This document shows positions 54,520 to 62,740 of a stretch of DNA of 64,000 bases, in pieces. Origin of the DNA: Jannaschia seosinensis (GTDB lineage Bacteria > Pseudomonadota > Alphaproteobacteria > Rhodobacterales > Rhodobacteraceae); assembly GCF_001408515.1 (NCBI RefSeq), contig NZ_CYPR01000043.1:1-64000 (forward strand). Reading direction: 5' to 3'. How positions within the stretch are numbered: the stretch's first letter is position 1; every line of letters starts with the position of its first letter. The position numbers were made by a program, and so were the translations under genes. Under the pieces are notes generated by a model, which searched no databases, was not told the origin of the DNA, and saw only the letters and a program-made list of their open reading frames with translations.

Positions 54520-55437
54520 ATGCAGAACCGACCCCTCCTCGCAGCGGCCTTCATTCTCGCGGGAACAGCCATCGTGTCCTTCGTCGACCAGTTCATCCGC
54601 GTCATCGCCGAACAATCGAGCCTGTGGACGTTCCACGCGCTGCGCAGCGCGATGATCCTCGCCGTCGCGGGCGCATGGCTTGCAGTGACTGGCGATCGGG
54701 TCGCGGTGCATCGGTGGCGGGCAGTGATCGCCCGCTCGATCATCCTGTCGACGGCGCTGATCATCTATTTCGGTGCGCTCGGGTTCCTTTCGGTCGCGGA
54801 GGCGGCGGCAGGCCTGTTCACCGCGCCGATCTGGGTGCTGATCCTGTCGGTCGGATTGTTTCGCCTGCGAATCGGACCGGTCCGGGTGGCGGCGGTGCTG
54901 ATGGGGTTCGCGGGCGTTCTCCTGGTGCTGTCGCCGGATGCGGACGGCTTGAACCTGTGGGTCTTCGCGCCCGTCCTCGGCGGCGCGTTCTATGCCTTGG
55001 GCGCGATTGCCACGCGCGAATGGTGCGGGCCGGAGACGGCGCTCGCGCTGGTCCTCGGCTCCTTCGCGGCTTTGGGTCTCTGGGGGCTGGGCGGGATCGC
55101 CGTCCTGTCCTTGTTCGACGGTGGGGCGGGGTTTCTCGGCCAAGGCTGGATTACTCCGACGGCCGAGGTGCTCTTCTGGTGCGTTGTGCAGGCAATCGGC
55201 AGTCTGGTGGCCGTCTTCTTCCTTACCCGCGGGTATCAAAGCGCGGATGCCTCCATCGTGTCGGTCTTCGAATACGCCGTCCTCGCGTTTTCGGCCTTGT
55301 TCGGCTGGCTGGTTTGGGGCGACCTGTTGCCGCCGCTCGGCTTGCTGGGGCTGGCGCTGATCGCCGCGGCGGGCAGCCTGATCGTGCTGCGGGGCCGGAA
55401 TGGGGCGCCCGATCCCGACGCCACGACGAGGCGATAA
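54520..55437 (+). CDS. DMT superfamily transporter, EamA family
   Basis: A 305-residue membrane protein with ten predicted helices in two EamA repeats (about 5-140 and 150-295), typical of drug/metabolite exporters. The second repeat contains SIVSVFEYAVLAFSALFGWL, the usual EamA helix 9 region. The start MQNRPLLAAAF is chosen because the preceding frame is not hydrophobic or conserved. The substrate is unknown. The next rightward gene is a Hint-domain protein about 300 bp away, probably a separate unit. Confidence 0.88.
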   Translation: MQNRPLLAAAFILAGTAIVSFVDQFIRVIAEQSSLWTFHALRSAMILAVAGAWLAVTGDRVAVHRWRAVIARSIILSTALIIYFGALGFLSVAEAAAGLFTAPIWVLILSVGLFRLRIGPVRVAAVLMGFAGVLLVLSPDADGLNLWVFAPVLGGAFYALGAIATREWCGPETALALVLGSFAALGLWGLGGIAVLSLFDGGAGFLGQGWITPTAEVLFWCVVQAIGSLVAVFFLTRGYQSADASIVSVFEYAVLAFSALFGWLVWGDLLPPLGLLGLALIAAAGSLIVLRGRNGAPDPDATTRR

Positions 55438-55739
55438 GGCGCAGGCAAACCGGCGTTCTCCGGCCCATTCGCACCGCCGCCGGGGTTCAAACCCGCGCCG
55501 ACTCGTGGCAGGAACAAAAAGTCGGACCGGAACAGGTGCGGCAACGACGTGGCCTCCGCCCGTGATCGTGTGGCAGCGATCCGCCGGGCGGGCACCGCGA
55601 CTTGAAGACCGGTCCGACGGGGGCTCGAGGCGCCCCCCGGCGTAATACCGCCGGTCGCCGCCCTCGCGCGACGACACGTCTCACAATCCGGGCGCGACAG
55701 GTCCATCCTGCCGCCCGTGTCTGCCGCAGGTCAGTCAAG
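55438..55739. other. 300-bp gap with no gene seen
   Basis: This lies between the EamA gene and the first Hint-domain gene. It has a rightward open frame continuous with the Hint gene (from 55602) that is Arg-rich and lacks conserved features, so it is treated as a leader. No clear terminator was found. Confidence 0.4.
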
Positions 55740-56351
55740 ATGGGACACGAACCCCGAATGTCGCAGCCCCCGCTCTTCAGCAAACCCGGTTTTCCGGAAA
55801 CCGACCTCACCGCGCCCCCGCGGCGGGAGCCGCCGGCGCGGTTCCCGTCCGGAACGCTTCTGGCGACACCGAACGGCCCCCGCCCGGTCGAGGGGATCAT
55901 CGTCGGCGACGCGGTCGTCACGGCTGACGGTCCGCGGCGGGTGGCGCAGGTGTCGCGCCGCGTGACGGCGCGGGCCGACTGGGCCTTCGCGCGCCGCATC
56001 TGGCCGGTCCGCGTGCCGGTCGGCAGTCTGGGCAATCCGCGGCCGCTGCGGCTGGCGCCCGATCAGCGGGTGATCCTTTCGGGCGACGCGGTGCAGCGCA
56101 GTTCCGGCGAGGCGGAGCTTTCGGTCCCGGTGGGCGCCCTGATCGGGCTCCGTGGCCTGATCATCGAGCGTCCGCTTGCGGCGCTGCGCTGCTTCGGGTT
56201 CGGGTTCGGGCGTCCGGCGCGGATCGAGGCGGAGTCGGTGATCTGCGTGCTCGACAAGGACGAGCCGTTCGACGCCGAGGCACGCGAGAGAGCCCGTGCG
56301 GCCTTCCTCGCGATGCAGGTCGCCGGGGAGCCGCGATTGCGCGTGCGCTGA
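55740..56351 (+). CDS. Hint-domain (hedgehog/intein-like) protein
   Basis: A roughly 203-residue protein consisting mostly of a Hint_2-type domain: FPSGTLLATPNGPRPVEGII, then GDAVVTADGPRRVAQVSRR, PLRLAPDQRVILSG and ESVICVLDKDEPFDAEA. Such proteins are abundant in Rhodobacteraceae. The N-terminal nucleophile position is Gly/Thr and not the usual Cys/Ser of self-splicing domains, so autoprocessing is doubtful. Starts at 55740 or 55758 are both possible. A second Hint gene lies 410 bp downstream, beyond a small inverted-repeat element. Confidence 0.8.
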   Translation: MGHEPRMSQPPLFSKPGFPETDLTAPPRREPPARFPSGTLLATPNGPRPVEGIIVGDAVVTADGPRRVAQVSRRVTARADWAFARRIWPVRVPVGSLGNPRPLRLAPDQRVILSGDAVQRSSGEAELSVPVGALIGLRGLIIERPLAALRCFGFGFGRPARIEAESVICVLDKDEPFDAEARERARAAFLAMQVAGEPRLRVR

Positions 56352-56472
56352 GGCGGCCGCGACGGGTGAGGTTCCGGATTGTTCCGCGTCGTGACCGGGA
56401 TTGTTGTCACGATGCGACAGGTGTGGCCAAAAAGTGGCGGATTATCGGGGGATACGCCACGGAAGGCTGCCC

Positions 56473-56628
56473 TAACAGGCTGCTGAAAAAGGAAATGGAC
56501 CTCGACGAACTGCATCAGCCGTCTCGAAGGGATGACAAGATATTGTGCGCAGGCGCTTCCAAAACCGATATGATGTGTCGTCGTAGGAGTCGAAGATGGG
56601 CACTCAAGACTTTTTCAGCAGCCTGCTA
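56473..56628. mobile_element. 156-bp MITE-like element with insertion-sequence-type inverted ends
   Basis: The ends taacaggctgctgaaaaag (56473-56491) and ctttttcagcagcctgcta (56610-56628) are inverted repeats matching at 18 of 19 positions. They closely resemble the termini of IS1182/IS5-type elements (AGCAGGCTGCTGAAAAAG). The 118 bp between them are A/T-richer and have no complete gene, so the element could only move if a transposase acts in trans, or it is the leftover of a larger insertion sequence. It lies in the gap between the two Hint genes (56352-56764), which otherwise holds nothing recognised. No clear target duplication is visible. Confidence 0.7.
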
Positions 56629-56764
56629 AAACTGCTTGGAATATTACAGGAAATCGTGCCGTCTTTTCGGTAAGATTTACCGACCTGACCTGACGCCGAA
56701 CGCGATCGGCCAAAGGTCAGGGCGCGGGCGGGCCTGAACAAGCAGATTTTCGGAAAGGCCCGCC

Positions 56765-57800
56765 ATGGCCGACATCTACAGAATCAACATCTTCAGCGCG
56801 CAGGACCTGCTGAACAACGGCAAGAAGCAGCCTTTTGACGCCGACACGACGTCCATCAACGCGTGCAAGCTTCCCAGCGGCAAATACACGCTCGGCGACA
56901 CGCCGCCGCAATTCGTCGATATCGTTGACGCCTATAACGACGTCACGCCCGGTCAGAGGGGCGATGCCGTCGACACCTTCGATGACGGCACGGGCGCGCG
57001 ACAGTATCTGGGCAAGGACGTGACGCTGACGCTGGACGTGAACGGCACCGTGACGACGCGGACCTTTCCCGCCGGCAGTCAGGTGCAGGCCGAATTCCAG
57101 CTCGATTTCGCCAGCGGCCGGTCGATCGTCGGGCTCCGGATCGAGAACCCGGTCTCCGTCTGCGGTCCCAACAGCGAGCCGCCCTTCCTGACGGCCGGCT
57201 TTTCCTTCGTCGACGAGATCCCCGCGCCGGGCACGCCGCTCGGGAAGGTCGTGTCCCAGTCCGACAACGTCTCGATCCGCTACGCCGAGATCCCGTGCTT
57301 CCTGCCCGGTACGCTGATCCTGACGCCGGAAGGGCCGCGCGCGGTCGAGACGCTGCGCGTCGGGGACGGGGTGCTGACGGCCGATAACGGGGTGAAACGG
57401 ATCCGCTGGACGGGGCGGCGCGATGTCGGCGTGGCGGACCTGACGATGCATTCCGATTGGCGCCCGATCCGCGTGTCCGCGGACCTCGTCCTGTCGCCGC
57501 TGCACCGGGTGTTGCGCCGGGATGCGGTGCTCGATCTAACGACGGGGGAGAGCGAGATGCTGGTCGAGGCGCGCCACCTCGGTCTGCCCCCCGGTGACGG
57601 GCCCGGTCAGCTACCTGCATTTCGCCTGTGACGACCATGAGATCGTGTGCGCCAACGGTCATTGGGTCGAGACGCTGCTGCGCGGGGATGCCACCTGTCC
57701 GTTGATGGCCGAAATCGCGGGGAGGAACCGTTTGCCCGCCCGCGCCCTGTTGCGCGGCTACGAGGCGCGTGCACTGGCGGCGGAGTTGCAGGCGGTCTGA
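56765..57800 (+). pseudogene. Hint-domain secreted-type protein, frame-shifted at a C6 run
   Basis: The first frame (MADIYRINIFSAQDL, 288 codons) has an N-terminal domain of about 175 residues, then a Hint domain with a Cys nucleophile in IPCFLPGTLILTPEGPRAVE and the conserved HSDWRPIRVSADLVLSPLHR. It runs out of frame at RHLGLPP. The expected C-terminal Hint end (VTGPVSYLHFACDDHEIV, then NGHWVETLL and the RALLRGYEA tail) lies in the next frame to 57800. One extra C in the run 57587-57592 explains this. It is either a true frameshift, a phase-variable tract, or an error. Intact relatives are large exported proteins of unknown function. A gene for a Shine-Dalgarno-led start at 56765 is plausible (ggaaag). 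Confidence 0.8.
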
Positions 57801-57822
57801 TCCGGCACAGACCGAAGACGAC

Positions 57823-57857
57823 AAGGCCCGGAGGCTGCGACGCCTCCGGGCCTTTCG
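57823..57857 (+). terminator. Strong hairpin terminator, probably bidirectional
   Basis: A perfect 13-bp stem (aaggcccggaggc / gcctccgggcctt) around the loop tgcgac. T residues follow on the right, and the a-rich left arm gives a short T-run on the opposite strand too. It sits between the Hint gene (stop 57800) and the end of the leftward FadJ gene (57901), so it can terminate both. Confidence 0.88.
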
Positions 57858-57863
57858 GTGAGA

Positions 57864-57885
57864 GCAATTACCAATGGGTAATTGC
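57864..57885. promoter_or_regulatory. Near-perfect palindrome, second copy of the 14451 motif
   Basis: The sequence gcaattaccaatgggtaattgc has 9-bp inverted arms. Its core attaccaatgggtaat matches the perfect palindrome at 14451-14466 at 15 of 16 positions. It is 16 bp past the stop of the leftward FadJ gene and just after the bidirectional terminator. The site is at a 3' end, so promoter control of the adjacent genes is not obvious; it could be a shared repeat or an operator for a distant or internal promoter. Confidence 0.45.
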
Positions 57886-57900
57886 ACCCCAAGCCATTGA

Positions 57901-60090
57901 TCAGGCTGCGTTCCGGCTCCGAGCACCGTAAAACGTCCGGCCCTCTGTTGCCATGTCCGACAACAGCTTCGGCGTGGCGAAGCGGGGGCCATGCGTCTCG
58001 GCCAGTGCGGCGGTCGTCTCCGCCGCCCAAGCCGCGCCCACGATGTCAAGCCACGAGAACGGGCCGCCCGACCACGGCGCGAAGCCCCAGCCGAGGATCG
58101 CGCCGACATCGCCCTCGCGGATGTCCTCGAGCACGCCTTCCTCCAGCGCCCGCACCGCCTCCAGCACCTGCGCGAACATCAGACGGTTCTGGACGTGGTG
58201 CAGGTCCGGCTGCTCCTCCGCCAAGGGGTAGCGCGCGCCGAGTTCGGCCCAGAGGCCCTGCCGCTTGCCCTTTTCGTCGTAGTCGTAGAAGCCCGCGCTG
58301 GCCTTCCGGCCCAATCGGCCGGCATCGGCGAAGGCGAACAGGACCTCATCCACCGCCGCGTCCGGATAGGCGTCGCCCATGGCGGCCTTCGTGGCCTTGG
58401 CGATCTTGACGCCCAGATCGATCGACGTCTCGTCCACGAGTTGCAGCGGGCCCAGCGGGAAGCCGAGCTGCTTGGCCGCATTCTCGATCAAGGCGGGCGA
58501 CACGCCCTCGGCGACCATCCGGATCCCCTCGTTGATGTAGGGGATGATGCAGCGGTTGGCGTAGAAGAACCGCGCGTCGTTCACCACGATCGGCGTCTTG
58601 CGGATCTGGCGCACGTAATCGAGCGCCTTGGCCACCGCGCGGTCACCCGTGTCGCGGCCCTTGATTATCTCCACCAGCAGCATCTTGTCGACCGGCGAGA
58701 AGAAGTGGATGCCGATGAACTGCTCCGGCCGGGCGCTCGCCTTGGCCAGCTCGGTGATCGGCAGGGTGGAGGTGTTGGTGGCGAAGATGGCCTCCTCGCC
58801 GACGACGGCCTCGACCTTCTGCGTCATCTCGGCCTTCACGCCCACATCCTCGAACACGGCCTCGACGATGAGGTCGCAACCCTTCAGCGCGTCGAGATCG
58901 GTCGTGGCGTGGATGCGGCTCAGAACCTCGTCCTTCTTCTCTCCGGTCACCTTCTTGCGCGCGATGCCCTTGTCGAGAAGCTCCGCGGAGTAATCCTTGC
59001 CCTTCTCGGCCGCGGCCTGTTCGCGATCGACAAGCACCACCTCGATGCCCGCATTGGCCGAGACATAGGCGATGCCCGCACCCATCATGCCCGCGCCGAG
59101 GACGCCGACCTTGCGCACCTTCTGGTCCGGCGCATCGGGGCGGTTCGCGCCCTTTTCCAGCGCCTCCTTGTTGATGAAGAGCGACCGGATCATCGCCTCG
59201 GAGGACGGGTTCATCAGGACATGCGTGAACCAGCGGGCCTCGATCTTCAGCGCGGTGTCGAACGGCACGAGCGCACCTTCGTAGACCGCCGAAAGGAGCG
59301 CCTTGGCCGCCGGGAAGGCGCCCTGCGTCTTGCCGTTCACCATCGCGCTCGCGCCCACGAAGGTCATGAAGCCGGCGGGATGGTAGGGCGCGCCGCCGGG
59401 CATCTTGTAGCCCTTCGCATCCCACGGCTTGACGATGTCGCTATCCTTGGCCTGCAGGACCCATTCGCGCGCCGCCGCCATGGGGTCGTCGGTCACCTCG
59501 TCGATCAGGCCCGCGGCCTTCGCCTTCTTCGGATCGCTCAGCTTGCCTTCGAGGAGGAAGGGCGAGGCCGCCATCGCGCCCAGCTTGCGGGCCAGCCGTG
59601 TCGTGCCGCCCATGCCGGGAAAGATGCCGACCATGATCTCGGGCAGGCCGATCTTGGCCTTCGGGTTGTCGGCGGCGAAGATCCGGTGGCAGGCCAGCGG
59701 GATCTCGAAGCCGATCCCCAGCGCCGTGCCCGGCAGGACGCAGGCAACCGGCTTGCCGCCCTTGAGGGTCTTTGGGTCCATGCCCGCGCGCTCCAGCTTG
59801 CGCAGGATGGCATGCGACCGCATGAGCCCGTCGAACAGGCCGCGCGCCGGGTCGTCGCCCGCCTCGGCCTTCATGCGGGCGATGACGTTGAGGTCCATGC
59901 CACCGGCAAAGCTGTCCTTGCCCGACGTGATGACGATACCCTTGACGGCATCGTCGGCCAGCGCGTCGTCGATGCAGGTCTCCAGATGCTCCCACCCTTC
60001 GAGGCTGAGCACGTTCATCGACTTGCCCGCGACGTCCCAGGTGATCGTGGCGACGCCGTCGGCATCCTTCGAGAGGGTGAAGTCGGTCAT
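57901..60090 (-). CDS. fadJ: Multifunctional enoyl-CoA hydratase / 3-hydroxyacyl-CoA dehydrogenase
   Basis: A 729-residue alpha subunit of the beta-oxidation trifunctional complex. The N-terminal crotonase domain (1-190) has the oxyanion segment SFAGGMDL and the IGLPEIMVGIFPGMGGTTRL block. A linker follows, then the NAD-binding dehydrogenase domain with GVLGAGMMGAGIAY (about 308-321), the catalytic GIHFFSPVDKM and the C-terminal domain (ASAGFYDYDEKGK). The start MTDFTLSKD overlaps the upstream gene's stop by 4 bp. It is the last gene of the leftward fad operon, followed by a strong terminator. FadJ/FadB subgroup naming is approximate. Confidence 0.93.
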   Translation of the reverse strand: MTDFTLSKDADGVATITWDVAGKSMNVLSLEGWEHLETCIDDALADDAVKGIVITSGKDSFAGGMDLNVIARMKAEAGDDPARGLFDGLMRSHAILRKLERAGMDPKTLKGGKPVACVLPGTALGIGFEIPLACHRIFAADNPKAKIGLPEIMVGIFPGMGGTTRLARKLGAMAASPFLLEGKLSDPKKAKAAGLIDEVTDDPMAAAREWVLQAKDSDIVKPWDAKGYKMPGGAPYHPAGFMTFVGASAMVNGKTQGAFPAAKALLSAVYEGALVPFDTALKIEARWFTHVLMNPSSEAMIRSLFINKEALEKGANRPDAPDQKVRKVGVLGAGMMGAGIAYVSANAGIEVVLVDREQAAAEKGKDYSAELLDKGIARKKVTGEKKDEVLSRIHATTDLDALKGCDLIVEAVFEDVGVKAEMTQKVEAVVGEEAIFATNTSTLPITELAKASARPEQFIGIHFFSPVDKMLLVEIIKGRDTGDRAVAKALDYVRQIRKTPIVVNDARFFYANRCIIPYINEGIRMVAEGVSPALIENAAKQLGFPLGPLQLVDETSIDLGVKIAKATKAAMGDAYPDAAVDEVLFAFADAGRLGRKASAGFYDYDEKGKRQGLWAELGARYPLAEEQPDLHHVQNRLMFAQVLEAVRALEEGVLEDIREGDVGAILGWGFAPWSGGPFSWLDIVGAAWAAETTAALAETHGPRFATPKLLSDMATEGRTFYGARSRNAA

Positions 60091-60560
60091 GTCGGGTCTC
60101 CATTCCGGGCATCCGCCGCGTCGGGGGCGGAGAGTTTGATGAGGGGGGTTCCGTAGTGCAGGCCGCGCGGTGTCTCGTGGATCCGGCTTCTCCGGCAGAG
60201 CCAGCGCCCGTCGATGCGATCGAGAATGTTCGAGGTGCGGTACGGTGTGATCGCGTATGTGGCTCCGCGCAGCACGTAGACCTCGTGCTCGCCCAGGATC
60301 GTGTCGGGATTGTCGGGCGCGAAGTCCACCTGCTTGGCGAGCCGGTGATAGGCCGTCGCCGCCAGGTTCTCCAGGCTTTCGCGCAGGGCGCGCAGACGCT
60401 CGATCATCTTTGCGGGATCCTCGCTGCGCGCGAGACTGTCGCCGATCACGACCTCGTGGGGATACTGCACCAGCTCGGCCGCGGTGCCGTAATCCCGCGC
60501 CCACAGGGCGCGGGACGTGACGTCCAGATGGTCCTGGTAGATGTCCCAGGCCGTCTGCAT
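60087..60560 (-). CDS. NTF2-like (SnoaL-type) small protein
   Basis: A 157-residue protein with the alpha+beta cone pattern of NTF2-like/SnoaL proteins (MQTAWDIYQDHLDVTSRALW, then EVYVLRGATYAITPYRTSNI). The active-site residues are not identifiable, and the role is unknown. It sits between the thiolase (1-bp overlap, TGATG) and fadJ (4-bp overlap), so it is co-translated in the beta-oxidation operon. That constant coupling suggests an accessory role in acyl-CoA metabolism, by inference only. Confidence 0.72.
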   Translation of the reverse strand: MQTAWDIYQDHLDVTSRALWARDYGTAAELVQYPHEVVIGDSLARSEDPAKMIERLRALRESLENLAATAYHRLAKQVDFAPDNPDTILGEHEVYVLRGATYAITPYRTSNILDRIDGRWLCRRSRIHETPRGLHYGTPLIKLSAPDAADARNGDPT

Positions 60561-61771
60561 CACACGCGCTCGATGATCGTGGCCGCGCCCATGCCCGAGG
60601 CGACGCAGAGGGTGGCGAGGCCGGTCTCCCGGTCCGCGCGCTCCATCTCGTCGAGCAGGGTGCCGATGATGATCGCCCCCGACGCGCCCAGCGGATGCCC
60701 CATGGCGATGGCGCCGCCGTTGACGTTCAGCTTGCCGTGATCGATGTCGAAGGCTTGCATGAAGCGCAGCACGACGGAGGAGAACGCCTCGTTCACTTCG
60801 AACAGGTCGATGTCGCCGACCGCCATGCCGGCCTCGGTCAGGATCTTGTCGGTCACGGGGACGGGACCGGTCAGCATGATCGTCGGATCGGTGCCGATCT
60901 TGGCGGTCGCGCGGATCCGGGCCCGCGGCTTGAGGCCCCATTTCTCGCCGAACTCCTTCGACCCGATCAACACGCCCGCCGCGCCGTCGACGATGCCCGA
61001 GGAATTGCCGGCGGTGTGGATATGATTGATCCGCTCCAGATGCGGGTACTTCATCAGCGCGACCTTGTCGAAGCCGGGCATGACCTCGCCCATCGCCTTG
61101 AAGGCGGCGTCGAGGGCGCCGAGGCTCTGCATGTCGGTGCCGGGGCGGATGTATTCGTCGTGGTCGAGCACGGTCAGGCCGTTCACGTCGCGGACCGGCA
61201 GGATCGATTTCGCGAAACGTCCGTTCTCCCACGCGGCGGCGGCGCGCTTCTGGCTCTCGACGGCATAGGCGTCGGCATCGTCGCGGCTGAAGCCATACTC
61301 CGTGGCGATGATGTCGGCGGAGATGCCCTGCGGCACGAAGTAGGTCTCCATCGCGATGGAGGGATCGACCGCGATCGCCGCGCCGTCCGATCCCATCGGC
61401 ACGCGGCTCATGCACTCGACGCCGCCGGCGATGTAGCCGTCGCCCGCGCCGCCGCGGATCTGGTTGGCGGCGAGGTTGACCGCCTCCATGCCCGACGCGC
61501 AGAAGCGGTTGATCGACAGGCCGGGGATCGTCTCGTGCAGCTTGGAGGCGAGCACGGCCGTCCGCGCGAGGCAGCCGCCTTGTTCGGCGACCTGGGTGGC
61601 ATTGCCCCAGATCACGTCCTCGACCGCGTGGCCTTCGAGCCCGTTGCGGTCCGCCAGCCCGTCGAGCACCTGCGCCGAAAGCCGGGCAGCCGTGACCTCG
61701 TGCAGCGAGCCGTCCTTGCGGCCCTTGCCACGGGGCGTGCGGATCGCGTCGTAGATATAGGCGTCGGTCAT
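60560..61771 (-). CDS. fadI: Acetyl-CoA C-acyltransferase (thiolase) of the fad operon
   Basis: Thiolase that cleaves 3-ketoacyl-CoA, the last step of beta-oxidation and partner of FadJ. The 403 residues have the acyl-accepting Cys C91 in NRFCASGMEAV, the His in AIAMGHPLGASGA and the second Cys in LCVASGMGAA. The N-terminal YDAIRTPRGKG is typical. The start overlaps the GST stop by 4 bp. Its substrate chain-length range is not determinable; fadA is an equally valid name. Confidence 0.92.
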   Translation of the reverse strand: MTDAYIYDAIRTPRGKGRKDGSLHEVTAARLSAQVLDGLADRNGLEGHAVEDVIWGNATQVAEQGGCLARTAVLASKLHETIPGLSINRFCASGMEAVNLAANQIRGGAGDGYIAGGVECMSRVPMGSDGAAIAVDPSIAMETYFVPQGISADIIATEYGFSRDDADAYAVESQKRAAAAWENGRFAKSILPVRDVNGLTVLDHDEYIRPGTDMQSLGALDAAFKAMGEVMPGFDKVALMKYPHLERINHIHTAGNSSGIVDGAAGVLIGSKEFGEKWGLKPRARIRATAKIGTDPTIMLTGPVPVTDKILTEAGMAVGDIDLFEVNEAFSSVVLRFMQAFDIDHGKLNVNGGAIAMGHPLGASGAIIIGTLLDEMERADRETGLATLCVASGMGAATIIERV

Positions 61772-62418
61772 TGGGGGCCTCCTTGTTGGCGATCCGAAGG
61801 ATTGCCGGGCATCAGGTCGTAAGGATGTTTCCAGCCGGGCAGGGCGGAGATGCGCCCCAGCCAGGCATCGATTGCCGGATATTGAACACGCTCGAACGCA
61901 AACGGTTCGGGATAGAAAAGATAGCCGCACATGCCGAGGTCTGCGATCGTCGGGCGGCCGAGGGCGAGCCACTCCGCCTCCTCCAGATGCGCGTCGAGCA
62001 CCTTGAGCGCGGCGCGCAGCCGCATGGCGAGGAAGACATTCGCCCCCTCCGAGCGCTTTTCCGGCGGCAGGAAGTTCATGTTGAAGCGCAGCGGACCGGC
62101 CACGCCGCTGACCTTGTGGTTGTCGAACATCTGCCAGCGCAGGATTTCGCGCCGCTCGTCGTTATCGTGGAACCCGAAACGGCCGCTTTGTTGCGCGACC
62201 CAGTCCTGGATCACCGCCGATTGCGTCAGGACGCCCTCGGGCGTCTCCAGCGCGGGAACCTCGCCCATCGGATTGATCGCGCGGAATTCGGGCGTCCGCG
62301 TTGCGCCGTGGAAGAAGTCCACGAAGACCGGCGTCCAGTCGAGCCCGCCGAGTTCAAGCGTCAGCGCCGCCTTGTAGGCATTCCCGCTTTCACCGAAGCA
62401 GTGCAGTTTCAACGTCAT
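61768..62418 (-). CDS. Glutathione S-transferase family protein
   Basis: A 216-residue GST. The N-terminal thioredoxin-like domain (1-80) has the GSH-binding PMGEVPALETPEGVLTQSAV (cis-Pro and Ser). An all-helical C-terminal domain follows, with WLALGRPTIADLGMCGYLF. The likely catalytic residue is the Ser near the N-terminus (ESGNAYKA). It is translationally coupled to the thiolase (4-bp overlap). GSTs in fad operons could remove reactive alkenals or peroxides from fatty-acid breakdown; this is inference. Confidence 0.88.
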   Translation of the reverse strand: MTLKLHCFGESGNAYKAALTLELGGLDWTPVFVDFFHGATRTPEFRAINPMGEVPALETPEGVLTQSAVIQDWVAQQSGRFGFHDNDERREILRWQMFDNHKVSGVAGPLRFNMNFLPPEKRSEGANVFLAMRLRAALKVLDAHLEEAEWLALGRPTIADLGMCGYLFYPEPFAFERVQYPAIDAWLGRISALPGWKHPYDLMPGNPSDRQQGGPQ

Positions 62419-62524
62419 CTCGCGCGCCTCCTCTCCGAAGCTGCGGTTCTTCTGAACCGGGGCATCGCAAGGGACCAGCCCTTCGCGCGCCCCGGAATGT
62501 TCGCGCCAGAGGAAGAGGCGGAAT

Positions 62525-62740
62525 CTAGCCGGTCTCCCGTTCCGCTCTGGTCAGTTTGGCACCATATTGCCGGAGCCGGTGATCGAGGCCAGCCGCATCG
62601 GTGCCGTCGAGATGCTCGAACAGGAAGGAAAGCGCATCGCCCTCCTCTAGTCCGGTATCCTCGGCGAAACGGCGAAGCCGGCGGTAGCCGGCCTCGCTCA
62701 TCCGGACGGGGAATTGGCGGGTGAGGCGACGGCCGGCCAT
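62525..62740 (-). CDS. 71-residue ribbon-helix-helix-like protein of the fad operon
   Basis: The N-terminal FPVRMSEAGYRRLRRFAEDT has the strand-helix pattern of MetJ/Arc (CopG-type) DNA-binding proteins (basic beta strand, then a charged helix and DALSFLFEHLD). The identification is by pattern only. The start shares a base with the acyl-CoA dehydrogenase stop, so it is translated with it. It could be an autoregulator of the operon. The GST gene starts 106 bp downstream. Confidence 0.6.
   Translation of the reverse strand: MAGRRLTRQFPVRMSEAGYRRLRRFAEDTGLEEGDALSFLFEHLDGTDAAGLDHRLRQYGAKLTRAERETG

Noticed and set aside
57991-60156. 721-codon rightward open frame opposite fadJ
   Set aside because: Antisense of a well-supported multifunctional enzyme; His/Arg-rich and without domain features.
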